From the NCBI GenBank assembly GCA_037127255.1, contig JBANSL010000002.1, forward strand, positions 38,817,392 to 38,881,391: a stretch of 64,000 nucleotides of DNA, given 5' to 3'. Of this stretch, positions 1 to 12,077 are shown piece by piece (position 1 is the stretch's first letter; every line of letters starts with the position of its first letter). The DNA comes from Persicaria tinctoria (lineage: Eukaryota; Streptophyta; Magnoliopsida; Caryophyllales; Polygonaceae). The notes beneath the pieces are model-generated. The model was given only the letters and a program-made list of their open reading frames with translations. It was not told the origin of the DNA and made no database searches. A program made the position numbers and the translations under genes.

Positions 1-1245
1 TTAGGCACCATTTGTGAGGAATAATGTAAGAGGAACCTGCTGAAAGTATAATACATATGCGAACAGCATCCAGACATACAAACACAGACCACACAAAACC
101 CTTAAACAAAGGATCTAACCCAGCCGACAAAGGCAAATCCCTATGAACCACAAAACTAGGGACAGCCTCCAGAACACCTGTACAAGAAACCTTCAAGCCA
201 AAACACACAACCCTTACCAAAGTACAACAAGCCCAGCCAGAAAAAACCACAATCCTAGCGCTATTACAGTACCAAAATTCGAAGGGGAGACGGGAAAAAA
301 CCTTAGAAAACGAAACCACCCTCAATAAGAGTTTAAATGGCATAAAACGATCAAGGAGACTACTTCTGCTTCTTGTTACTATGATCACGAGAGTCGACCT
401 CATAGATGTCCACAATCTCCTTCGCCTTGTAATGGCTCCTCTGCACGTTACAATCTTGATCTTGAACGGATATATGAACCCCTTGGAAGAGATCAAGTCC
501 ATAGAAGAGAACAAGTCCATATCACTTGGAACCCCATGGACAACAGCATAAAGGAACGAAGAAGACATGGCAATATTTGTGTGAAAATCCCCACACTCAA
601 CGCCTGAAGAAAAGCAAGGATGCCTGCAGCTGTTGGGATTATGTAACTCTCTCCAAATCTGTTTCCAGTTATGCGCCTCAACCTGTATAAAGCAAAACAA
701 ACGGGGTGTTAACCCAACAAACTGGCTGTTAAGCCGATTAGCATCATATGTGAGCCAATTCATTTGGGAATCCTGGGTTCTAGAAACACCAGTAGACAAC
801 AACCAACAACTAAAAGCATCCATAATTTTTGACAACAGCACAGAACGAATAAAATAGCAAGTAAAACAGTTAATCCAACTGAAATCAAAATTTTTAGGAA
901 AATAGATATGGATATCATAGCGGTTGGTATATATCAAATCACTCCAAATCTGTTTCCAGAAACACAAAGGGGGTGTTAACCCAGAAATAATGCTGTTAAG
1001 CTCTATAGTCTCAGTTGAAAACCAACGTTTTAGAGATCTCATGGTTTTGGAAACACCCTGAACTGATATAAGATAGTACCTAAAACCGGAAATAGCTACC
1101 ATATTACACACAAAGCCCTTAAGCAGAGCAGGAAACCAAGCCGCCAAAGAGTCTTCCTTATGAACAACAATATCAAGGATGTCCTTTGGATCACCTGTAC
1201 AATCAAACACCAAACACACAACCCCCACAGTACTAAAACACACTA
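1..1245 (-). pseudogene. Unrecognised coding-like fragments with a duplicated domain
   Basis: I do not recognise this gene. Reading the minus strand from about 1245 to 920 gives roughly 100 codons without a stop, including the pieces CTGDPKDILDIVVHK, KGFVCNMVAISGF and FWKQIWSDL. A related stretch follows at about 800-600 (GLTPRLFCF, NWKQIWREL), and a third at about 260-1 repeats the first block (CTGVLEAVPSFVVHRD, LFKGFVWSV). A possible C-terminal segment ends in a stop near 363 (VDIYEVDSRDHSN). The repeats are imperfect and the frame shifts between blocks. This looks like a partially duplicated, decayed exon set of a plant gene. The left side runs off the window. It could also be part of a transposon that carried host exons. 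There is no start codon context or intact frame. Confidence 0.35.
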
Positions 1246-1495
1246 AGGTACAGAACAATAGTAGTACTCAGTGCGGTACTGGAGGATGTTTTTTTAGAAG
1301 GGTGATAATGTTTGCACCACCAAAATTTGCTATTTACACTACAAAAGATTTGTTAATTTCTTTTTCCTCAACATTTATGCCTTATGAGCCAAAGGATTAT
1401 GGCTTATGAGTCACACCCTTAAATTGTTCCACTAGTTAAACAAAGTTGAAAACTATTCCCATGAGTTGTAGCCTGTAATAAACTTGGTTAAATTT
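1245..1495 (+). repeat. Dispersed repeat unit V, copy 1
   Basis: About 245 bp starting at the AGTAGTACTCAGTGCGGTAC motif recurs almost unchanged at 17945-18190 in the same orientation. Both copies lose similarity just after AAACTTGGTTAAA. Copy 1 runs directly into repeat unit U, whereas copy 2 does not. Nothing coding is recognisable. It is probably part of a non-autonomous transposable element. Confidence 0.7.
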
Positions 1496-2035
1496 GCTAT
1501 CTACTGCGTTAGTGATTACCTCGTGAGTTTCTGAACTTACCTTTTGAATTTTATCTATTTAAAATGGAGTATTATTTTGAAAAATGTATTTGTTTGGTTT
1601 TTTAATGTAGGCTGAGTATATTGGTCAATATCATTCTTTCCGGGGAATGATGAGATTAATGAGGAATATTTACGGCCCTAAAACCGGAATTGGTTGCTCA
1701 ATTGAGCTGGACCGGGGGCCTATGTCTCTTCCACCTGCGTATTGCGATCCTGATCCTGAAGCCATAACAGATTGTGAATCAATTCTTGATGATCTTGTTT
1801 CGCTGAGTAGATGTATTCTTTGCTATTACATTTACATTTGGGTCTTCAATACCGCTATTAAAAAATATTGTACATTAACTTTATAGGGGAGATATCATTT
1901 GGAGCTATGCGTGGTTTAACAATTATGCTTATTTAATATATTTAGATTTAGATTTTCTTTATATAAAAATACATATTAACTTACACTACATTAGAATATT
2001 AAATATTTTTTTTAAAATGTTATCTATATTCGAAT
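1487..2035 (+). pseudogene. Repeat unit U, copy 1: fragment of an unknown intron-containing gene
   Basis: Homologous to 24215-24763 (plus) and, inverted, to 24772-25190. It contains an exon of about 200 bp (1612-1810) with an upstream pyrimidine-rich tract ending in AG and a downstream GT. The exon reads as a continuous frame with pieces such as GMMRLMRNIYGPKTGIGC and DPDPEAITDCESILDDL. Intron sequence on both sides is preserved, so the fragment was copied as genomic DNA and not through mRNA. The family is not recognised. Three copies in one window suggest amplification by a mobile element. Relative to the 24-kb copies this one has a few substitutions, for example Cys for Tyr and Ser for Ala. 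Confidence 0.6.
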
Positions 2036-2364
2036 ATCCTAAAAGATTATCTTTTTTGGACAAACTTAAATTCATCGGGTTTGTAACAAACTCCATTCAA
2101 TAGCCATTCTAATAATATTTTTTTATATAAAGGGTGTGAAATTGCGAATGCTTGATTAGTGAAGTATTATACTATTTTTTTGTCAAAAGATAATTATTTT
2201 TGTTATATAAATGTAGTTAGTATAGTGCCCAATCAATGACAAATTAATATTATAGAATATTAATAAAAGTTACCATAATATTAAAAATATATAATTTGAT
2301 TAGTTGAAAAAACTACAATTAATGTGATGATAACACCTCATTAAAAATGGTTTTCATTTAAACA

Positions 2365-2429
<65 letters not shown>
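2365..2429. repeat. (AT)n microsatellite
   Basis: About 65 bp of uninterrupted TA dinucleotides in AT-rich non-genic DNA. No other function can be read from it. Confidence 0.95.
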
Positions 2430-2431
<2 letters not shown>

Positions 2432-2571
2432 CTTATTGGAAAGAAAAAAAATCACTATCATTGTAATGTTATTTAAAAGATTGAACTAAAGATAATTTTA
2501 TGAAAATCAATTAAATGAAAGAGAGCATATATATGATGTGATATTCTCTAGCTTTTTAATTTAATATAGTA

Positions 2572-3580
2572 CTCCCTCCGATTTTTAATATAAGGCATTG
2601 AGATTTTGTGCACGTAGTTTAAGGAGCTTAAAACTATATAAAATATTAATGTTTTTTATTAATTTTTTTACATTATAATACTTATTACTAATAAGTACTC
2701 TGTATTATAATGTAAAAAAATTAATAAAAAAGATTAAAATTTTATATAGTTTTAACCTCCTTAAACTACGTGCACAAAATCCCAATGTCTTATTTTTTTT
2801 TTTTTTTGATTAGGAAATAATTCGAGACCGGACAGGCCCGGACCTCGAGAGGCCGACAAAGTCGGCAGACGGCAAGCCGTCTAAACATACAGCAAAACAA
2901 AAGAAAGTACAACATGAAAACATAATACAAACACCTAATACAACAAAAGAACTAAAAAACCCGGAAAACACCAGGCCCTAAGCACACAAGCGGACACAGC
3001 AGCGAGAAGAAGGAGACCCGGCATGGAGAAGTGGATAGCGAGCGCATGGGACAGCAAAACTAACACGATGTCTCGCCGCCGGAAAGACGGAAAGCAGTAA
3101 TCCACGTAGGGCAAAGACGACACCTGGGGAAGTGTGGATCACACGACGTTCCCTCCACCTAGATGAAGGATCTTCGGAGACCACGAACACCACCAACACG
3201 ATCACTTCGATCAACCAGGGCCGCAGAACTGCTCCTCAACCGAAACTAACCACGAATCCAACAAACAGAACTCCAAACAACCCGAGAAAGTGAAGCACGA
3301 CCGCGAGAGAACGAAGAGCGCAAGAAAATCCGGAATTTATTAGTAATATGTAAACAAAACCCCCTTATTTTTGTTTTTCCTTCCTCTTTTTTTTTTTTTT
3401 TTTCCAAACTAACAAGGGCCCAAAGAAGAGCTTTGGGCCCAAGGAAACTCAAACCGGGCTGAAACCAAAATCGGGTCACCTTAGGGCTCAAGATAAACCC
3501 GAAACAAACCCGAAAAGGAAATTGGGGATGAGACCGGGGAGGAGAGAGCACCAATGCCTTATATTTCCAATCGGATGGAG
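2572..3580. mobile_element. Stowaway-like MITE interrupted by a retroposon
   Basis: The left terminus CTCCCTCCGATTTTTAATA is preceded by TA. The right terminus reads TTCCAATCGGATGGAG, its imperfect inverted complement. Internal arms (ATAAGGCATTG, GTGCACGTAGTTTAAGGAG) are also inverted around a centre near 2680. Without the 757-bp insertion at 2794-3550 and its duplicated 12 bp, the MITE is about 240 bp, the same size as the other two complete Stowaway copies here (235 bp). The right-side TA duplication is degraded. Confidence 0.8.
2794..3550 (-). mobile_element. Retroposon (SINE/LINE-like or retrocopy) with A-tail and 12-bp target duplication
   Basis: On the minus strand this segment ends in a poly(A) run (poly-T at 2794-2807). 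It is flanked by CCAATGTCTTAT (2782-2793) and CCAATGCCTTAT (3551-3562), a 12-bp direct duplication with one mismatch made from the MITE right arm. That is the hallmark of target-primed retroposition. A second internal A-run lies at about 3387-3405. The minus frame 3605-3246 spans the first A-run with a Lys block, but starts outside the insert and resembles no protein I know. The 5' end (minus) is at 3550. It could be a 5'-truncated LINE, a composite SINE or a processed transcript. Confidence 0.7.
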
Positions 3581-3599
3581 CATATAAAAAGCTACATAT

Positions 3600-4660
3600 A
3601 GCCATATAGGTATAGATAAAATATTAATTGAATATTTCGAAGTAAATCCATTGGTCACAAAAATATATAATATATTATTAGAAAGCTATAATTAATGTTG
3701 TGATGTGACCCCATCAAAATCAATTTTCATTAAAATTATATATTAGCATTAGGATTAATATTAATTCAACATTTTGAAAACCACTTATTAGAAAATGGAG
3801 TATATAATGAATTGAAATAAATGACTAAAAATATCTTTGCATTGATATATAATAGCAAAGAAAAGCTTCTTAACATAAAATATAAACTGATTAACACACC
3901 ATCAAGAGAAAATGTTGTCGTGGGTGGTGGTAGCTTGGAGTACTCCAAGCTACCTAATTTAAAAAAATGTATTTGCACCAACATACTTTTATTTGCTTGC
4001 ACATAAAAGATTATTTCTATAGGATTATAATTCCTATTGTGTTGCTACTCTATGTTACTACCCCCTTTGAAATATCTAAAAACTTGATTTGTTTTCTATC
4101 AATACAGGTGGATCGTCTTCACAGAAAGAGAGGGTCCGGAGGCATAGGGATAAAAAAAGTTATAATTGACTAATTTTTTTACTGTGGTGAAACGAGTTGT
4201 TATGGAAGACTTTCGACATTTGTAATTGTGTATGTCTAGTCTGGTTTATTATCTAATCGCAAGTTTTTTGCAGCAATTATATTGGAATATGATTCCCATT
4301 GCATTCTTCTTTGTGTTTTCAACTTCAAGCATGTGTTGCTTAGATTGTCTACATGATTGGTTTGCGGAGCACACTCTCTTTCCTTGGGGAGTTTGATAGA
4401 TTATGGCTTTTGAGGTTATGTAATCATAATTTGGTACATAAACCTTGTAAGGAGAATAAAATGGTTTGGAAGGTGATGTCTTGGCTCCTAAAGTTAACAA
4501 TAACTTTTACCTTGTTGCATGTAAATCCCCTAAGATGAGATGATCTATTTCATATAATCCCAGTTCTCGTTTGGCTATATAGATCAATATCGATTTCTTC
4601 TTGCTCGATCAAAGTGCTTAGACACATCAATCATCAATAACAATCTAGGGCTTAATCTAA
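3600..4660. other. AT-rich non-genic stretch
   Basis: I see no convincing gene. There are scattered short frames and one possible short exon after a TCAATACAG acceptor near 4107, too short to assign. It may include the decayed upstream part of the helicase pseudogene that follows. Confidence 0.5.
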
Positions 4661-4670
4661 CCCACATTTC

Positions 4671-6246
4671 TTGGCTGACGAGGGTGATTATCTGGAATCG
4701 ATTATCAGTGTTTTGTGGTGGGTTAACTACTTGCATAAAGAGCAAAAACTTCTTTTATATGGAGTTGGATACCTTCTTGTAATTCCGTTACATGGCTCTA
4801 TGCCTACCATGAATCAACGTCAAATATTTGATCGCCCTCCTGCCAATGTTAGGTAAGTATCTACCTCTTGGATTTTGAGTCTTCTGCATCAGCTTGAGTT
4901 GATTAATATTATCAATTCTTGTTAAGCTAGAGGTATGCCTATCGCCTTGTTTCGCCTCTAGCTTTTTAAAACACTATGACAGATTGTTTTATTAGTACAA
5001 CATGAATCAATAACTGGAGCAAATCAAAGGTATTCAGACTACTGTTGAGAATGGAAGTAATTTGAAAACATCCTGTTTTTCTCAAAAGTAGTTGAGTAAT
5101 ACTTTTAATTGTTTTCATAGGAAAATTGTGCTAGCTACAAATATAGCAGAAAGCAATATCACCATTGATGACGTTGTGTATGTGATTGATTGTGGAAAGG
5201 CAAATGAGACTAGTTATGATGCTCTGAACAAGCTTGCTTGTCTACTACCATCATGGATTTCCAAGGCTTCAGCTCACCAGGTATCTACTTCCCTAGTGTA
5301 CAAACTTGCTTCTCATGGGATGCATCTTTCAATGCCTGAACCCTGCATTAATAATTTCCGCTGCTCTAACGTATCGTGATCCATTTGTCCTTCCCATTAA
5401 CAGAAAGGAGGAAGCCGACGATGCAAAGAGATCATTTGCCGACGACTCGTGCAGGTGAGAACCTACTATATATGATTACTAATTTACTTAGCAAATATGA
5501 TAACTGTGTCGGAATCTTAATTACTGCGAGCCTGATCTTTTATTGCAGCAGTGATCACATAGCACTTCTGAAAGCATTTGAAGCATGGAAAGATGTGAAA
5601 CGTTCTGGGAAAGACAAGTCATTCTGTTGGGAATACTTCTTATCTCCAATGAGCTTGCAGATGATTGATGATTTATAGACCTGTTGTCCAGTATAGGCTT
5701 TGTGGACAAGTCAAAAAGCCCTAATGTATGTCTTTCAAAATGTAATTTCTATGGAAATAGCAATTGCGACAAATGAATGACCTTTAAATTCTCTACATGC
5801 TTATAACCAATATACCCCAATGTTGTGCAGTGCAAAAGAAGTTGGCAAGGTTGACATTCATCCATCATCAGTGACCTCCGTGGTCCATCTTTTCCCTTTG
5901 ACATACTTGGTATATAGCGAGAAAGTGAAAACGAACAGCATCTACATCCGATATTCAACCAACATATCAGATTATGCTCTTCTCCTTTTTGAAGGTAACC
6001 TTATTCCAAGCAAATCCGGTCAAGGCATCGAGATGCTTGGAGGATACCTTCATTTCTCTGCATCAAAAAGCGTCCTAGAATTGATAAAGGTTAATTTGAA
6101 CCCCTCTTGTATAAATTTATTGTGCTGTTGTAATATTTTTGTGTTGTCTTCTAAACCCCAGAAACCGAATAATTGGGCAGAAATTGAGAGGGGAGCTGGA
6201 CAAGCTCCTCAACCGGAAGATTGAAGAACTGAGCCTCGACATCTAA
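4671..6246 (+). pseudogene. DExH-box ATP-dependent RNA helicase pseudogene (DExH1-type), introns retained
   Basis: Exon-like blocks match the C-terminal half of plant DExH-box RNA helicases. About 4785-4854 gives PLHGSMPTMNQRQIFDRPP, ending at a GTAAG donor. 5121-5280 gives [20 protein letters not shown] (helicase motif V region), ending SKASAHQ before GTATC. About 5320-5454 gives the PINRKEEADDAKRSF region. 5552-5726 gives SDHIALLKAFEAWKDVKRSG and FCWEYFLSP. 5830-6089 gives KEVGKVDIHPSS, VYSEKVKT and GGYLHFSAS. 6161-6246 gives LRGELDKLLNRKIEE and a stop, the OB-fold/C-terminal part. The RRGRAGR motif VI and about 200 following residues are missing between 5281 and 5320. A small deletion after MIDDL (5675) makes a frame break. 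The N-terminal RecA domain is absent. It is a duplicated genomic fragment and cannot make an active helicase. Confidence 0.88.
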
Positions 6247-6261
6247 GTGGAGGGAAGAGGG

Positions 6262-6820
6262 GTGTGTGTAAAGACTCGGAATTTCAAATCCTAAATTTAT
6301 GAAAAAAGGAAATTAAAAATGAACTTAAACTGAATTTAAAACTCATTTAACGGATTCCAACCGAAATATAAAATTTGGCGAATAATTTGCATCGTTTTAC
6401 CTCGAAAATTCAAAATAACTATCGGATGGCGATATTCTTTTCGTTTTAAGAATTTAATTGATCGAGAACGCGATAGTCGGAGAAACTAACATTCGGAAAC
6501 TAATTTTGGAATTTGAATTCGCGTATTCGGGATTTATTTTCGGATATTGGTTAACTAATTTTACACTCAATCTCACGCCCACTCCTCCCCATACCCTGCA
6601 ACCCGGACACGTCACTCTTCAGTTCACCTGCCCACCTTCACCTCGTCTTCACGTCATCGTCACCCTCTTCATCCAACTTCACCAAGCCCGTGAATGGGCA
6701 TGTGCAAACGGACCTCTTGAACAGGGCCCCCAGAATTTTGGAGCCCAATATCATATAGTCCAATATTTGGTTATTATAATAAATTACTTCCGAATCTAGA
6801 CTAAAAATCAACAGCAACAT
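6262..6820 (+). mobile_element. Probable LTR fragment of a chromovirus-like gypsy element
   Basis: The segment starts abruptly after the helicase pseudogene with TGTAAAGACTCGGAATTTC. From memory this resembles the 5' ends of some plant chromovirus LTRs. It is AT-rich with many TTCGG/AATTCG words and turns C-rich toward 6560-6700. No partner LTR, PBS or coding region is present in this orientation. This is inference from composition and the terminal sequence only. Confidence 0.35.
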
Positions 6821-6885
6821 GGTGGTTAGGGATCTGCGCTCCTTATTCATTGTCCCAAGTTCGAATTTCATTTGGTTTTTGGGCC
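6820..6885 (+). other. tRNA-derived SINE-like head (weak)
   Basis: GTGGTTAGGGATCTGCGCTC followed about 30 bp later by AAGTTCGAATTTC resembles A-box and B-box Pol III promoter elements, as in tRNA-derived plant SINEs. There is no tail or target duplication I can define. Confidence 0.3.
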
Positions 6886-7315
6886 CTTTAAAAGGATTCT
6901 ACAATTCCTACTGTATTTACTACCCGTATTTGATGTTTTTTTTGGGTTCAATGTACAATTTACTAATTTGGTGGAGACTTACATGTTAATTTTCTTATCA
7001 TTTTTTATAGTTTTTTTATATAAAAATTTCTATTCACTTAATGAAATTAATTGAATTTAGAAATGTAAAAACAAAAGGAAGTGATAAGTATTATTTAAAA
7101 ATCATCTAAATCCGCTTTGTGCAAAAATATAAAAAAAAAATTGGTTTATAACATTTAATGTTTACCTTATTTTAATATATTTTGCTTAAATTAATATAAA
7201 ATTGGATACATGTAGTGTAATATATATTTTTAATTTAATATATATCATTATAAATTAAATAAATATAAAATAGTAGTTAATTAATATGCTTAATTTTAAT
7301 TTTTGTACCGGACCC

Positions 7316-8090
7316 TCAAATTGATTGGCACGGCCCTGAACTTCACCATCACCTTCCATCACCCTCACTTCTTCATCATCAACACCACCATCCCTCCTTC
7401 ACTCCATCACCATTCTCCTTTGAGCTCCAAACGCCACCATCGTCACTGCTCTCGGCATCACCATCTTCACCAGCACCACCGCAACCTCCATTCCACGTTC
7501 CCTTTTTTCCTGAGGCTAGAACCAGCGCCACCAGCCCTGTCCTCCTGTTTCCTCGAGGGCACAGCACCATCAGCAGCCCTCTGACACCCCGACGCCGCCC
7601 AGAAGCCACCGAAGCCGTCGACGAGCCACCGAACAACCTCCTTGCTCTGTTTCGAGAAGCCTCGTTCTCCTTCGTTTTCGATCGAAATTGCCTTCGGTCT
7701 TCACCAACACACTCACCCATGTCCGACGAGCCATCGTGAGCCGCCGACGAAGCCCAGAACTCCGATCTAGAGCTTCGAAGTCGCGAACAACCCATCTCGG
7801 TTTGCTCCGAATTTATCCTCGTTTCGTTTCGTTCTTTTAGTCTTTTTGATGCATAGCAGCGCAAGCGCGTGGGAGCGAGCGAGCTATTGTCCGGAGAGGC
7901 GAGAGGTGATCGGATTCGGGGAGGGGAAGTCGAGGAAGCCATGGGAAGGTGTTCTGGATTCCGAGGTGCGGACGAGCAGGCGGAGGAAGCCGGAGGCAGG
8001 TCGAGCTCCGTCCGGCGCCGTGGTCGCGAGCGAGGAAGCGCAGGCAGGAGCGGCTTCTTCATTTGAATCGGGAAGGAGATGAAGCTGACA
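7316..8090 (-). repeat. GC-rich repeat W, copy 1 (inverted relative to 62238-62880)
   Basis: The minus strand has a 252-codon open frame (8137-7379) of Arg/Ser-rich composition. It shares GCSRLRSSRSEFWASS and the following DNA (GTTCTGGGCTTCGTCG; ATCGGAAACGAAGGAGAACG-type words) with the plus strand at 62331-62660. The open frame is therefore a property of a repeat and not clearly of a host protein. The likely identity is the transcribed part of an LTR or a captured promoter/5'UTR region. Flanks contain ACTCCGTATA MITE-like words. Confidence 0.5.
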
Positions 8091-8572
8091 TGGCGTGTGG
8101 TCCCCCTTTTAACTAACATATACTCCGTATATAACATATACTCCGTATATAATTGTTATTTATTTAAACCGGTTTGGGGATTAACTAATTATGGGTTCAG
8201 TTCGGTTCGGTTAGATTTAAATGGGTTTGGTTCAGTTTGAGTTTATCCGCTTATTTAAGTATTGGAAAAATGGATAAAAATAATACCAAGTATTAACTTT
8301 TGGCCAAAAATAATACGAACTTTGAAATTGACCATTTCATATTTGAACTATCGCCCTATTAACCGAAAATAATACATATGTGTATTCCGGTGAACTTTCC
8401 GACCAAATACGTCACGTGGACGCCGGAAAAAACACATGTCATAAATTTTTGCCACATCACCAAACTTGTAAGTTATGCCATGTCATAAATTTATTTTTCA
8501 ACATGCTACTCGACCTACAAAATCTTTCATCCAAAACATGGCAATCAAATACAAGATTGGGATCACCTCCCT

Positions 8573-8682
8573 TGTATTTTTTGTAGTCGGAAATTTGATT
8601 TGGCCGGTTTTCATGCACAAAACCCTTTTTTTTATTTAGTTTGGCCGGTTTTCAACCCTTTTTTAATTTAATTTGGACCGGT
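8573..8682 (+). repeat. Left terminal inverted repeat of the MULE
   Basis: Starts TGTATTTTTTGTAGTCGGAA and carries two GGCCGGTTTTC-type blocks and GGACCGGTTTT. Its reverse complement is present at 11966-12077 with scattered mismatches and one small indel. Confidence 0.75.
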
Positions 8683-9000
8683 TTTCATGCATTGAACCTT
8701 TTTTTTTTACTTATTTCACACATAACTCTCCTAGTTCAACAATATAACAGCACATATAAAATTGAACAGTGGATTTACCATCATTAAACACTATATTGCT
8801 AGAACCATATAATATTCATGAGCCAAAAAACATTTAGTAATAGGATTTGTCATCCTAAATTGCTAGAACCATATACCAAGGCATTCACCTACGTTGGTTT
8901 TCAAGACATGGGAACATACCATATGACCATAACCTCTAATACAAATTCTTCCCAGTAGAAATAAGTTTCAAAAAAATACTGTCAAGGCATAAATTAATAA

Positions 9001-11285
9001 TCTTATGGCTGACGTTAGTTAGCCTCTCCGATGACTACCCCTGAACTTGTTGTAGAAGACTTAAAAATCACCTCTCCTTCATCCATATAACATATTCCTA
9101 TTCCGCTCGATGGGTCTACGACATCTCCGAAATTGCTTCAACTTCCACCTTTGCCCTTAGATTTGCCTCTTCTTTTAGCCATGGATATATTTGCTTCAAC
9201 TGCGTAAAAAAGTATATTCAAACTTAGTTAAAATTACAAGAAAACTACAAATTAAATCCTATTTACACGTATCATTAGGCTATATCAAGTTAGTGGAGAT
9301 GTAACCTGAAGACAACCAAGCACTAGAATGTCGTTGAGAGTAACCAAGTATGCTATCGATGGATCGGATGCTCTGCTTTGCTTCCTCAATGTACGTTGCC
9401 AAATATTGAGCTGGGGGTATAATGTCTTCTCCACCATTCCATTTACATTCACAGTTTCTTCTTGTCTTTCATTCTATCCATTAAAGCTAACCTGATGTCA
9501 TTCAACATGGTAACAATAGGCTTGTATCTTGCTAGTAATATGAACGAGTTCTGAAGTGTGACTTACAAAAGGTACCAGGATCCCGAGCCAAAAAATCAGC
9601 ATGTGCCTGCTCTGATAGCATCTTTAATTTCAACATTTCAGCAGAAAACTGCCCAATAGAAGTTGCCTTGCAACATCTCTAGAATTGTCGTTGTAACTCT
9701 CTCCTTTTGTGCACCTTGCTCCAATTTGAGTAAATGTGCCTAGCACATTGTCTATGCTCAATCTTATGACAAATTGCATGTATAGCACTGACAAGTCCCT
9801 ATAATGAACAATTATATTCATTACATAATGCAATAGAAAATAATGCATTTCATACTCATATATATAAAAGATATTACCTTCTGTTGATCAGATATTATCG
9901 TCCAGACTTCACCGTCTTGTATCTTTAAATCCTCCATCACAAGTTTTAGAAACCATTCCCAGCTATCTCTAGACTCCGTCTCAACAACTGCCCATGCCAC
10001 TGGGAACATGTGGTTATTCCCATCTATGTCAACTGCACAAAGAAGTTGGCCACCACAAGCGTGCTTTAAGAAGCATCCATCAACCCCAAGAATATGTCGA
10101 CAAGTCTCAATGAAAGTCTTCTTAAGAGCTTCAAAGCTTACATAAAATCTTAAAAATACAGCCGGTTGACCTGGAGGAGAGTCCACTGTTTTCAGCAAGC
10201 ATGTTGTTCCCGGGTTTGACCTACACAACTCTCTCATATATGGCCTCAGGATTCCATATTGCCTCTTCGTCAAATTCAACACAGCATTCAAAGCATTATT
10301 TTTTGCTCTACTACACTTCCTTAGGCTCACAACAATATCAAATCTCGTCTTCATGTCTTCCTTCATCTCAGTTGGTAACATCTTAGGATTCTTCAAATTT
10401 CTATCCATATATTGGCCAGCTAACCAATTAGAGGTAATAAGACGGTTGTTAAATGTTCTTACACATCTATGCTTTGAATAGAAGCTCTTTATTTGCCAAC
10501 CACCAAGGTGCTTCAAATCAGGTCCTGCACTCATCTCCCATTTACAACCAACACACCCTATATGAATCCTCTTTTGATCATTTTTCAACTACAAAATATC
10601 CTTCTTAGTCTGAATACTGTAGCATAAAATAGCATGCTTCAAGTCTTCAACACAAGTTGAGAGGGAAATCTCATACCTACTTCAAAATGTACATTTTTCA
10701 TGTCGGTCTTCTCATTGAAAGATGGGTAGTTGATGCTCTTTTTAGCTTTCATCCTACTAGCAAAACTACTGTCATCACCATATTCATGTTCATCACTACG
10801 TATAGGACTCTCATCATCAGTGTCTCTTTGTTCTGGTTGATATCCTCCTTCAAACGTGGTCCAACATGACGGCCAATTGGTTAAAGTCATTTTTTTCTCA
10901 TGGCCTACTTCATCTTCATTTGAAATATCTTCAACCATCATTGGATCAACACCTAATAAAGTAAAGATTATAAAATTGTAATTCAATATTAACATGTAAT
11001 ATGAAAGCATATATTGATATACTTGTAAAACGTTAAATATATAAAGCACATACCCTCAAAGTCTTCATTGACATCATCTAAAAGGGTAAGGCCAACTCTG
11101 CTTTTTTGAACTTTTCTCAAATTCATGTTAACCTGCCTTATATCAAGAAGTTCAACATCATCATATTTTAGCTCCTCTTCAACTAGATCATCACATTCAA
11201 GAGAATTGTCTGTCTCCACACCGCCCATCCATTCGTCATTTTCATGCTCAAACTCTGGTATGCTACTGTCGCTAACCTTCTCCTT
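9001..11285 (-). pseudogene. MuDR-family (MULE) transposase, degenerate
   Basis: Catalyses cut-and-paste transposition when intact. The best block (10588-9821, 255 codons) carries the N-terminal MuDR DNA-binding type region (CVGCKWEMSAG), then the MULE catalytic region with GVDGCFLKHACGGQLLCAV (first Asp), WAVVETESRDSWEWF and TIISDQQK (second Asp). It continues after an intron-like gap at 9800-9540 (CHKIEHRQCARHIYSNW, AHADFLARDP). Upstream, 11228-10639 gives acidic N-terminal exons (DDVELLDIRQVNMN; FNEKTDMKNVHFEVGMRF). Stops and frame breaks lie at about 9680 and in the 9480-9050 stretch, where only Lys/Arg- and Ser-rich tail pieces remain (AKRRGKSKGKGGS). No SWIM zinc finger is visible. Family assignment is firm; activity is excluded. 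Confidence 0.9.
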
Positions 11286-11965
11286 TCCTTTAACCCTTCT
11301 AATTACTTGTTATCCTTTTGTAAATCATCAGGATCCATCTTGTATGTTTCATCATCAGCCGAATCATCATAAGAACTGGTGGTGTCTGAATATTGTAAAA
11401 GGGATGGCTGACTTTGTTCCAAATTTGATTGTGGAAGGGAGTTAGGTGGTCCAATTGGTGGAGTCCCCATCTGTAGCAAAATAAACAATTCACCTCACTT
11501 AATAAAATAAAGTTCAAATCGTTTTTGACAAATGCATGAATCGTGTAAATGATGAAAAAGGAGCAAGCAACCATAAAATTGAACCCCGATCACTTAACAG
11601 TACGTTAACCCCTAATTTTTTTACCAAAACAACCATTAGAACTCCAACCCCTTAACCTCCAATTTATTGACATAAACACAATAAGGAGGAACATTTATTT
11701 TCGGCCAAATTAAATTCTTTCTACTGTAAAATTTCCAATGAATTTCGAACAAAACTGAATAGATGTTAGTTGTGTTCGGTCAGTCGAACTTCCTTCAACC
11801 CGATTATCTTCTTCATCCATCAGTTTTCTGTGGATGCTCCTAGTTCGGTTCCTGCGATAGTGGAAGAGTTGGGGTTTGGGGGCAAGGGTTAGGGATTCAG
11901 ATGTAAGGGTTAATATTTTGTTTTTTTTTTTAAAAAAAAGTCAGATCTTATATTAGGAAAAAATA

Positions 11966-12077
11966 AACCGGTCCAAATTAAATTAAAAAAAAGGTTGAAA
12001 ATGGGGAAAACTAAATAAAAAAGGATTTAGTGCATGAAAACCGGCCGAACCGAATTTTCGGCTACAAAAAATACCAA
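11966..12077 (-). repeat. Right terminal inverted repeat of the MULE
   Basis: The reverse complement reads TGGTATTTTTTGTAGCCGAA, then GGCCGGTTTTCATGCACTAA, then GGACCGGTTT, matching the left repeat. Confidence 0.75.

Noticed and set aside
1..1245. Assignment of the left-edge fragments to a telomere-complex OB-fold protein
   Set aside because: A vague resemblance only; I could not support any residue-level match, so no family is given.
3246..3605. 119-codon minus-strand protein
   Set aside because: It spans the poly(A) of a retroposon and extends over the insertion border; not a real gene.
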